From: a virus
DNA: 34,900 nucleotides
Reading direction: 5' to 3' (one strand)
IMG/VR virus record: IMGVR_UViG_3300033141_004120
Span: 9,708 to 44,607 of that record
The notes under the pieces were generated by a model. That model was given only the letters and a program-made list of their open reading frames with translations, was not told where the DNA came from and did not search any database. Below, piece after piece: positions 25,813 through 30,853 of this stretch. The position numbers and the translations under genes were made by a program. How positions within the stretch are numbered: position 1 is the first letter of the stretch; every line of letters begins with the position of its first letter.

Positions 25813-26007
25813 ATGCCAAACAGTATAATGCGTGTCGAGCGAGCTATAGTGCTCCTCGAAGCAAAAGGCACACTTGAAGGTAAGTGTATCGCAAGGCTAG
25901 CGAGAACCGCCTTAGAGGATGGTCTGCCTATCGCTAAGGTTGACAGAATGCTGCAGCTTGCTACTGGCTTATGTGTGAAAAGGATTAAACGAGCCTGGGA
26001 ACCGTAA
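25813..26007 (+). CDS. Small unknown basic protein
   Basis: 64 residues with AAGGAGGAG upstream. Helical: RVERAIVLLEAKGTLEGKCIARLARTALEDGLPIAKVDRMLQLATGLCVKRIKRAWEP. The spacing of hydrophobics could fit a small three-helix DNA-binding domain, but no HTH family can be named. Its stop codon is the first unit of the GTAAGCC repeats of the large inverted repeat. Confidence 0.55.
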   Translation: MPNSIMRVERAIVLLEAKGTLEGKCIARLARTALEDGLPIAKVDRMLQLATGLCVKRIKRAWEP

Positions 26008-26260
26008 GCCGTGTAAGCCCCGTAAGCCCTGCGAGGTCGTTTTACCGCAAACCCGGTATATATCTAGGGGAGCGGTGCATGATGGAGCCTGTGCTTGTTT
26101 CATCTCCTTAAAAAAAATATATGATAATAAAGAGAACAGAATAGAGAGAGGATGGAGGATAATAAGGATGGATAGATGGTAATGAGTATGTATGCTAGAT
26201 ATATACCCAAACCGCGGTAAAAGTGCCCTAGGGGGCTTACAGGGCTTACGGGGCTTACAC
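26004..26260. repeat. Large interrupted inverted repeat, origin candidate
   Basis: Left arm ~26011-26067, right arm ~26195-26260. The arms share a perfect 21-bp block (GTGTAAGCCCCGTAAGCC plus CTG), TTTTACCGC and GGTATATATCTAG. GTAAGCC occurs every 9 bases, three times on the left (from 26004) and at least three inverted on the right. The 127-nt centre is A+T-rich, with an A-run (26110-26117) and a purine-rich plus strand. It contains no gene. Arms plus an A+T-rich middle and short repeats resemble phage/plasmid replication origins. Function is inferred. Confidence 0.6.
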
Positions 26261-26303
26261 TATCAAGCCTGTTAAGCGCTATAACTGAAGAAGGGAGAAA
26301 TAG

Positions 26304-26570
26304 GTGTTTGAACTCTATGAGGAAGGAAGGATCAGAATTTCAACCGTCAGGGTTACTGACTTCCACCCGCCATTTCAAACAGCTGTCCGTCACCCAGCTT
26401 ATGGGAGAGGTGAAATGATTATTACTGAACTCTATCCTACTATAGAAGCGGCTAGGGCAGGACATCAAAAATGGATAGAGCTGATGACAGCTGATGAATT
26501 GCCGGATCAATTAACAGATATCAGTGCAGCTGAAATCGGCTGGAGGCACTATAAGAAGGAAGAAGGGTAA
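26304..26570 (+). CDS. Small unknown protein, paralogue of the next gene
   Basis: 88 residues from a GTG start with AGGGAG upstream. Core PFQTAVRHPAYGRGEMIITELYPTIEAARAGHQKWIELMTADELPDQLTDIS is shared with the next gene in order and spacing, so the two are a tandem duplicate. Beta strands then helix; no catalytic motif, Cys or membrane segment. Function unknown. Confidence 0.65.
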   Translation: MFELYEEGRIRISTVRVTDFHPPFQTAVRHPAYGRGEMIITELYPTIEAARAGHQKWIELMTADELPDQLTDISAAEIGWRHYKKEEG

Positions 26571-26855
26571 ATGTTCAAACCGCCAGATAATATCGTTGCT
26601 TTCTACCAGCAGAGCGACGCCAGTGTCTCGACTGGTATAACCTGCAATCCGCTACAACCATTCCAGACAGTGGTCAGACATCCGTTTTATAATCAGGGGA
26701 ATGCAATTCTGGTTGAATGTTATTCCGGCATAGAGCCAGCTAGGGCAGGACATGAGAGATGGGTAGTACTAATGACAGCTGACAAGCTGCCAAGTCAACT
26801 GTTGGATATTAGTATAGCTCTTAATAAGAAGCAGGTGCGAATGGAGCCTGTTTAG
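26571..26855 (+). CDS. Small unknown protein, paralogue of the previous gene
   Basis: 94 residues; the ATG directly follows the previous stop. PFQTVVRHPFYNQGNAILVECYSGIEPARAGHERWVVLMTADKLPSQLLDIS aligns with the core of the 88-residue protein. The N-terminal ~25 residues differ between the two. Function unknown; likely the same fold with a diverged partner surface. Confidence 0.65.
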   Translation: MFKPPDNIVAFYQQSDASVSTGITCNPLQPFQTVVRHPFYNQGNAILVECYSGIEPARAGHERWVVLMTADKLPSQLLDISIALNKKQVRMEPV

Positions 26856-26893
26856 CCAAGGACAGAGAGCAAAATAAAAAAGGAGGAGATATC

Positions 26894-27082
26894 ATGTTAA
26901 CAGAGAATGAACGGGCAGCGATCCAGCTGCTTATGATGGGTTGTACTACAACCTATCTAGTCAACCACGCAGAGAATTGGGCTGCGTGGGGTCTGTCGGA
27001 AGCTGTTGATAATGAGCTGAGGACTCGAGCGCAGGTAGGAGAGCATCCACTTACCTGCAAATGCCCAAGGTGTGAAAACTGA
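26894..27082 (+). CDS. Small protein with C-terminal zinc-binding motif
   Basis: 62 residues with AAGGAGGAG upstream. A helical first half (ENERAAIQLLMMGCTTTYLVNHAENWAAWGLSEAVDNELRTRAQ) precedes H51-x3-C55-x-C57-x2-C60, a compact Cys/His cluster. It may be a nucleic-acid or protein-binding zinc site. The TGA overlaps the next start (TGATG). Confidence 0.6.
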   Translation: MLTENERAAIQLLMMGCTTTYLVNHAENWAAWGLSEAVDNELRTRAQVGEHPLTCKCPRCEN

Positions 27083-27165
27083 TGGCATCAATATTGGTTT
27101 ATTTCATGGGTGGTATTCTGATAGGTCTATTACTAGGAGCACTGCTTATTGGGAGAAGATACTAA
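27082..27165 (+). CDS. 27-residue single-pass membrane protein
   Basis: Begins MASILVYFMGGILIG and ends ALLIGRRY. Nearly all is one hydrophobic segment with GGxxxG-like spacing (GGILIG) and a short basic tail. The ATG shares a base with the previous stop and the next gene starts right after its TAA. That placement, plus the family resemblance to tiny phage membrane proteins of DUF3789 type, supports it as real. Orientation is likely N-out/C-in by the positive tail. Function unknown. Confidence 0.6.
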   Translation: MASILVYFMGGILIGLLLGALLIGRRY

Positions 27166-27522
27166 ATGACTCAACAAGAATTAGAGAAGGTGTGCGAGAA
27201 ATGGAAAGCGCGACTCGGTCTTCAAAACTGGACCATCAAGATACGATTCGTAAAAAGTTATAGCCTAGCCGAAGGCAACCAGGGTGAGGTTGCTTATGTC
27301 CATTCCAGACAAGAGGCTATGATTCGTATACAAGATCCGGGCGACTATGATCCAGATTCTATCGAGCCGCAAGATGTTGAATTATCAGTAGTCCATGAGT
27401 TGTTGGAAATTGTCTTTGGACACTTCAGGATAAAGAAGGCGGATCAAGACGAATCTCATCAATGGTTGCATAACATTGCTAAAGCTCTTATAAAAACAGA
27501 GCGCATGAAAGGAGGTGACTGA
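27166..27522 (+). CDS. Metallopeptidase-like protein with altered HExxH
   Basis: 118 residues with GGGAG ten bases before the ATG. Residues 75-86 read VVHELLEIVFGH (His77, Glu78), like the VVHELLH helix of small phage SprT/M78-like putative peptidases, but the second His is Glu81. His86 could substitute or the protein may be inactive. N-terminal LEKVCEKWKARLGLQNWTIKIRFV and C-terminal HQWLHNIAKALIK match the usual flanks of this phage family. Peptidase activity is uncertain. Confidence 0.65.
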   Translation: MTQQELEKVCEKWKARLGLQNWTIKIRFVKSYSLAEGNQGEVAYVHSRQEAMIRIQDPGDYDPDSIEPQDVELSVVHELLEIVFGHFRIKKADQDESHQWLHNIAKALIKTERMKGGD

Positions 27523-27524
27523 AT

Positions 27525-27707
27525 ATGAACTTCAATACATGGATGGAAGAGACAGATCGCTGTCTGAAAGCGATATCTGGATTCAGCTCAGAGGATTTGG
27601 CCGACCAACCTTATTGGGATTGGTGGCATGGTGAGATGAGCCCAGAGGATGCTGCAAAGGAGACATTGGCTAATGAGGGTTTTCCTCTAGATGTTTACAA
27701 AATGTAA
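27525..27707 (+). CDS. Small acidic unknown protein
   Basis: 60 residues with AAAGGAGGTGACTGAAT upstream. Acidic and aromatic-rich (MEETDRCLKAISGFSSEDLADQPYWDWWHGEMSPEDAAKETLANEG). The last codons (DVYKM-stop) lie inside palindrome copy 5, so the repeat dictates the end of the protein. No family recognised. Confidence 0.6.
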   Translation: MNFNTWMEETDRCLKAISGFSSEDLADQPYWDWWHGEMSPEDAAKETLANEGFPLDVYKM

Positions 27708-27715
27708 CCATCTAA
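27687..27715 (-). repeat. 29-bp palindrome, copy 5 (reversed polarity)
   Basis: Read on the plus strand: CTAGATGTTTACA, AAA centre, TGTAACCATCTAA. One inner base is changed (C for A) in the right arm. It overlaps the 3' end and TAA of the 60-residue gene. The TTT face is on the minus strand, opposite to copies 1-4. Confidence 0.9.
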
Positions 27716-27739
27716 TAAAACAGGAGAGGAGACGGACAG

Positions 27740-28084
27740 ATGATTGATGTGAAGAGTCTAGAGATCAGAGACGTGAGTGCCTTCATTCCAGTTATTGCCA
27801 TCCGTATACATGGAGCGGCACAAACAGAACAGGAGACAAGGTTATTCCAGCGAGCAGGTTTTGGTCGGTGTGTACATTGTGTGCTGTTGGCAAAACTGGA
27901 AGGAAGTGAGATTCGTTATGACCCCTTCGATTGGAGAGGAGCTTATGCCCGTACTATGCCCATTGCTCACAACTATATTATAGAGCACTGGGATAAAATC
28001 AAGTCAACCGACGTCATCGATGTTAGACACATCTTGGGGGAGACATATGCTCCTGCTACGGGTGAGGTGCAAGATGATGAGTGA
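27740..28084 (+). CDS. Unknown early protein
   Basis: 114 residues with GGAGAGGAG upstream. Alternating strands and helices (DVSAFIPVIAIRIHGAAQTEQETRLFQRAGFGRCVHCVLLAKLEGSEIRYDPFDW). One CVHC pair only. No enzyme motif recognised. Overlaps the next gene by 11 nt. Probably an unknown early phage protein. Confidence 0.65.
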   Translation: MIDVKSLEIRDVSAFIPVIAIRIHGAAQTEQETRLFQRAGFGRCVHCVLLAKLEGSEIRYDPFDWRGAYARTMPIAHNYIIEHWDKIKSTDVIDVRHILGETYAPATGEVQDDE

Positions 28085-28394
28085 GGAGACCAAGAGTGTA
28101 TTAGGGGGCGAAATCAGCTTCAGCGAGATGAATTGCAAAATCAAAATACGAGTTCTCCAAGCTAGAAAGGTAGCTACCAATACAGATGATGCAATAGCGA
28201 CATTTATTGGATTGCTAAAGGTTGCTTTGGGTAGCACCATCGGCTGCCTTTACCGTGCTACCACAGCTACAACACTGTCGGCATTAATGAACCTGACGGG
28301 CCTAACCACAGAAGTTGAAGAGCATACTATTGTTAAGGTTGAAGAATTTAAGCCAGATGATAAGAAAGGATTAGACAAATGGTGGACTCAATAA
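28074..28394 (+). CDS. Unknown early protein
   Basis: 106 residues from the ATG at 28074 (a second ATG follows at 28077) with GAGG six bases upstream. Longer in-frame starts lie inside the previous gene. Helical, with an Ala/Leu-rich middle (DAIATFIGLLKVALGSTIGCLYRATTATTLSALMNLTGL) that is too polar to be a clear membrane helix. No family recognised; C-terminus ends in Lys/Asp-rich VEEFKPDDKKGLDKW. Confidence 0.6.
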   Translation: MMSEETKSVLGGEISFSEMNCKIKIRVLQARKVATNTDDAIATFIGLLKVALGSTIGCLYRATTATTLSALMNLTGLTTEVEEHTIVKVEEFKPDDKKGLDKWWTQ

Positions 28395-28627
28395 AATATC
28401 CCACCTGTGTAATTGACGACCAGCCTATATCAGAGGGCTGTCAAAGTGAAGGCTTTACAAACTTCGTGTATCATCCCAACTGCTTCATAAAGGTGAAGTA
28501 CGGGTTCGAGCTTCAGCGTAAAGCCTGCGAACCGCTTGGTTTTGGGGACGAGCTCTGTTGGTGGCTCTGGGCAATCGGGCATGCCAGACAGCAGTATATC
28601 AAATCCAGAGAGAAAGGAGAAAAGTAG
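28379..28627 (+). CDS. Small Cys-containing unknown protein
   Basis: 82 residues overlapping the previous gene by 16 nt, with AAAGGA upstream. Contains four Cys (YPTCVIDD, ISEGCQSE, HPNCFIK, LCWWLW), not in a clear ribbon pattern. The IDDQPISEGC and FVYHPNCF segments could form a small fold. A basic tail (RQQYIKSREKGEK) follows. No family recognised. Confidence 0.6.
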   Translation: MVDSIKYPTCVIDDQPISEGCQSEGFTNFVYHPNCFIKVKYGFELQRKACEPLGFGDELCWWLWAIGHARQQYIKSREKGEK

Positions 28628-28999
28628 ATGATTCATCCAGAAACAGAAACAGTAACTGTAGAGAATGGCATCGCGCCTGCAGGCAAGCCGGATAGATGCT
28701 TCTGGTGTGGTGCTCAACTTGGTCAGCCACATGAGCCTGACTGTGTTTGTAGGAAGAAAACTGTTGTAATTATATTCACAGCACAAATGGTGATAGATCT
28801 GCCAGAGTCCTGGTCAGTTAGAGAGGCTGAGTGCTACATGGATAAGTCTGGCTACTGCCTCAACAACATCTGCGCCGAACTCGATAAGGCTGTTCCCTGC
28901 GCATGCCATTGGGGTAAAGTGAAAGTTATCAGGGACGCAACTGAAGGGGATGAAATCAATTGGTATGGGAAAGTAGTAGATCTGTCCAGACAGGAATAG
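28628..28999 (+). CDS. Protein with N-terminal zinc-ribbon-like site
   Basis: 123 residues, AAGGAG upstream, starting right after the previous stop. Residues 24-41 hold C24-x2-C27-x7-H35-x3-C39-x-C41, a likely zinc-binding site, followed by a beta strand TVVIIFTAQMVIDLP and a helix WSVREAECYMDKSG. Similar CxxCG...H...C modules occur in many small phage proteins of unknown role. Confidence 0.65.
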   Translation: MIHPETETVTVENGIAPAGKPDRCFWCGAQLGQPHEPDCVCRKKTVVIIFTAQMVIDLPESWSVREAECYMDKSGYCLNNICAELDKAVPCACHWGKVKVIRDATEGDEINWYGKVVDLSRQE

Positions 29000-29026
29000 A
29001 AGAAGGTAGTAGTACAAAGCCTGCTG

Positions 29027-29077
29027 AAGTTGAACCAACTTTCCACCTTTACATCGTATTGGGAAGGGTGGTACAGT
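29027..29077 (+). promoter_or_regulatory. Rightward promoter with upstream palindromic operator
   Basis: Palindrome AAGTTG-AAC-CAACTT (29027-29041), then TCCACC, then -35 TTTACA (29048-29053), an 18-bp spacer, and -10 TACAGT (29072-29077). The TerS promoter has a like palindrome, the same TTCCACCTT before its -35, and also an 18-bp spacer. The palindrome-to-minus-35 distance differs by ten bases, one helix turn. It drives the next gene (29108). Confidence 0.5.
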
Positions 29078-29107
29078 TAGCACACAATCGGAGGTAACCG
29101 CCCAATC

Positions 29108-29476
29108 ATGAAACTGATAGTGACCGCCCGTCTCGATCCTCAAAGCTTGGCAACTCTCCTGAGTTTCTTCAAAACATCGAATCTTCCTATAACAACCCGC
29201 TCAATGCTAATCAGAGAAGCTATTGAAACTCTGGTAATCTTACTAGAGAGATCTGGTATAGCGAAACCGTTTGAGACAGATATGCAAGCTCTGGATTATT
29301 TGATAAAGCATGGACTCGGGGCAGCTGTTGGAGGGGCGAAAAGAAACCGGCGAGGCCATCTTGTAGCTCTGGCTAAGGAGTTCGATGAGATGGAACTTAA
29401 GGAGTTATTATCAGAAGATAAGGATGATCGGACGGTGGAAGCTCGCTTGAAGGAATTGGGGGACCATGATAAATAA
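29108..29476 (+). CDS. Ribbon-helix-helix-like regulator candidate
   Basis: 122 residues. GGAGGT lies 12 bases before the ATG, a longer spacer than usual. The N-terminus (KLIVTARLDPQSLATLLSFFKTSNLPITTRSMLIREAIETLVILLE) has strand-helix-helix spacing and TTRSMLIREAI like a ribbon-helix-helix DNA-binding domain. The rest is helical and charged (GAKRNRRGHLVALAKEFDEMELKELL). It follows directly behind the shared palindromic promoter, so it may be the autoregulator that also acts at the TerS promoter; this link is inferred. Confidence 0.6.
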   Translation: MKLIVTARLDPQSLATLLSFFKTSNLPITTRSMLIREAIETLVILLERSGIAKPFETDMQALDYLIKHGLGAAVGGAKRNRRGHLVALAKEFDEMELKELLSEDKDDRTVEARLKELGDHDK

Positions 29477-29497
29477 TAGAAAGGAGGTGATCAGACG

Positions 29498-29857
29498 ATG
29501 GCGACAAGTGAGATCAAGGTAAATACCAAAGTCGGCGGAGAGCAGAAGTCCGCAGTTGTAGCATATGACTTCGGAGACACTCTGGAGGAAATGCGAGAGC
29601 TGTTTGGAGATGATGTTGTGTTCTCTGCTGCAAAGCGAATGCTCAATCAAGATGCTGGAAACCTGGTTCGTGGGTGGCTTGTTAAGGGACATGGGCAAGC
29701 TGAGATTGACAGCAAGTTTGCGCATTGGAAACCTGGGGTGTCAATGCCCAGAGAATCTAGCCCGCTTGCTACAATCGCTTCTCGAGCATCCAAGTTGTCT
29801 GCGGAGGAGCTGGAAGAAGCAATTGCTCTTCTTCAGGCAAAGAAGGAAGGAATCTAG
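29498..29857 (+). CDS. Unknown protein
   Basis: 119 residues with AAAGGAGGTGATCAGACG before the ATG. Basic N-terminal strand (SEIKVNTKVGGEQKSAVVAYDFGDTLEEM), then helices (RELFGDDVVFSAAKRMLNQDAGNLVRGWLVKGHGQAEIDSKF), and a C-terminal LSAEELEEAIALLQAKK. Middle sequence resembles short phage proteins of unknown function. No catalytic motif seen. Confidence 0.65.
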   Translation: MATSEIKVNTKVGGEQKSAVVAYDFGDTLEEMRELFGDDVVFSAAKRMLNQDAGNLVRGWLVKGHGQAEIDSKFAHWKPGVSMPRESSPLATIASRASKLSAEELEEAIALLQAKKEGI

Positions 29858-29864
29858 GATTGTT

Positions 29865-29911
29865 AGGCGACGGGAGGCTTATCCCCCATACCTTTTGGCT
29901 TCTCGTCGCCT
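29865..29911 (+). terminator. Terminator-like hairpin after the 29.5-kb gene
   Basis: Left arm 29865-29878 (AGGCGACGGGAGGC) pairs with 29898-29911 (GCTTCTCGTCGCCT) as a 14-bp stem with two G-T pairs and a 19-nt loop. Only a short T-run (TTT) follows, so termination may be partial. Confidence 0.5.
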
Positions 29912-29953
29912 TTCAATGCCTTCTTGAATGCTTAGTATTGAAGGGAAAGTGTT

Positions 29954-30313
29954 GTGAGGCTTAAATTAGTAGCGATTTCAAACGTTTTTGCATCTATTGC
30001 TGTAATGCTATGTCCACATATCCAAGCAGTAGAAGCAAGCGTGGCTGTACAAGGAGCCACCACCCTTAATACGATCCATGCTTATATTACAATCGAATCC
30101 ACGATCAAAACAATCCCATCGAAGTTGATTGATGAGCCCCTGACCAATTGGGTTGGAACAGCTACAATAGAGGTTCCGCAGGAGGACTTGTTACCAACAG
30201 ATATGGAATTGAAAGCTGGTTCGTATAAGGACTTGTCAGGTAATCCAGAAAAGCCTGCGGCAGCGTCTGTGCCTATGGTGACCTTTGATGTGACGGCTGA
30301 AATCGCTACTTAA
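29954..30313 (+). CDS. Possible exported protein (signal-peptide-like N-terminus)
   Basis: 119 residues from a GTG start; only a weak ribosome site (AAGGGA) is present. N-terminal MRLKLVAISNVFASIAVML is a basic-then-hydrophobic stretch with AVEA-S at about 29-31, like a signal peptide and cleavage site. The remainder is beta-rich (TIHAYITIESTIKTIPSKLIDEPLTNWVGTATIEVP). No lipobox. It lies between two hairpins, as a separate unit. A surface or superinfection role would be a guess. Confidence 0.5.
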   Translation: MRLKLVAISNVFASIAVMLCPHIQAVEASVAVQGATTLNTIHAYITIESTIKTIPSKLIDEPLTNWVGTATIEVPQEDLLPTDMELKAGSYKDLSGNPEKPAAASVPMVTFDVTAEIAT

Positions 30314-30317
30314 ATAT

Positions 30318-30391
30318 GATGGGCGTCATTATGACTAAGCTGTGCTGTCGGGCGGTGACGGTTTATGGGGGTGAGAGTCCTCCGGCCCATC
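30318..30391 (+). ncRNA. Cloverleaf-like 74-nt structured RNA candidate
   Basis: Perfect 7-bp closing stem (GATGGGC, 30318-30324, with GCCCATC, 30385-30391). Then a 3-bp arm at 30327-30344; a 5-bp stem (CTGTC/GACGG) with a 7-nt loop (GGGCGGT); a 5-nt linker; and a 5-bp stem (GGGGG/CCTCC) with a 7-nt loop (TGAGAGT). tRNA-sized geometry, but no U33, D-loop GG or TTC in the T-loop, so it is not a normal tRNA. It lies in a 183-nt gene-free gap. Confidence 0.35.
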
Positions 30392-30411
30392 CTTAAATTA
30401 TTAAAGCTGAG

Positions 30412-30433
30412 AAGGGCTAGTTCACTAGCCTTA
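30412..30433 (+). terminator. Short terminator-like hairpin
   Basis: GGCTAG-TTCA-CTAGCC (six-base stem, four-base loop) extended by A-T pairs on both sides, then TTATT. Located before palindrome copy 6 and the next gene, so it probably separates two transcription units. The T-run is short. Confidence 0.5.
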
Positions 30434-30442
30434 TTCCGATCT

Positions 30443-30471
30443 CTAGATGTTTACAAAATGTAAACAGCTAG
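30443..30471 (-). repeat. 29-bp palindrome, copy 6 (reversed polarity)
   Basis: Read on the plus strand: CTAGATGTTTACA, AAA centre, TGTAAACAGCTAG. Its reverse complement is identical to copy 4 over all 29 bases. It lies in the 5' leader of the 30497 gene, 10 bases before the ribosome site. Confidence 0.95.
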
Positions 30472-30496
30472 TTGGGAAGGGAGGAGGTGATTGAGA

Positions 30497-30853
30497 ATGT
30501 CAAAAGTGTTAGTAGTAAATGACGGCGGACATGACCTTTCTCAAGCTGAGCATTTTGGAGATCTTGTTGTGATGTCTGACAAGGCCATCAGCCGATACGC
30601 TACAACGGTTATGAATCGCTTATTCAAGCCATTCATAGAAGAGAGTAAGGAGGAAGACTTCATTCTATTGAGTGGTCTTACGGTTATGAATGTAATTGCC
30701 TGCAGCTTGTTTGCGGCTAAACATGGACGCCTCAATTTACTAATCCACAGACAGGGCAAGCAATCACGCTATATGCCGCGTACTATTATGATGGAAAAGG
30801 AGGAGGAAGATGTTCGAGTTAATCAAGCCGCACGAGACTTGGGCCGTCAATGA
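30497..30853 (+). CDS. Unknown early protein
   Basis: 118 residues from the ATG at 30497 with AGGAGGT eight bases upstream; an in-frame TTG at 30491 is too close to it. The sequence starts SKVLVVNDGGHDLSQAEHFGDLVVMSDKAISRYATTVMNRLFKPFI, continues ESKEEDFILLSGLTVMNVIACSLFAAKHGRLNLLIH, then Lys/Arg/Glu tail. The SKVLVVND opening and paired strands could fit a nucleotide-binding-like fold, but no motif is present. It overlaps the nuclease gene by 44 nt, so it may be co-translated with it. Confidence 0.6.
   Translation: MSKVLVVNDGGHDLSQAEHFGDLVVMSDKAISRYATTVMNRLFKPFIEESKEEDFILLSGLTVMNVIACSLFAAKHGRLNLLIHRQGKQSRYMPRTIMMEKEEEDVRVNQAARDLGRQ

Noticed and set aside
27072-27263. 63-codon plus-strand frame across 27.1-27.26 kb.
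   Set aside because: It overlaps the coupled 27-residue and 118-residue genes in another frame and has no ribosome site.
30318-30391. Annotation as a real tRNA.
   Set aside because: Cloverleaf geometry is present, but U33, D-loop GG and T-loop TTC are missing; kept only as a structured RNA candidate.
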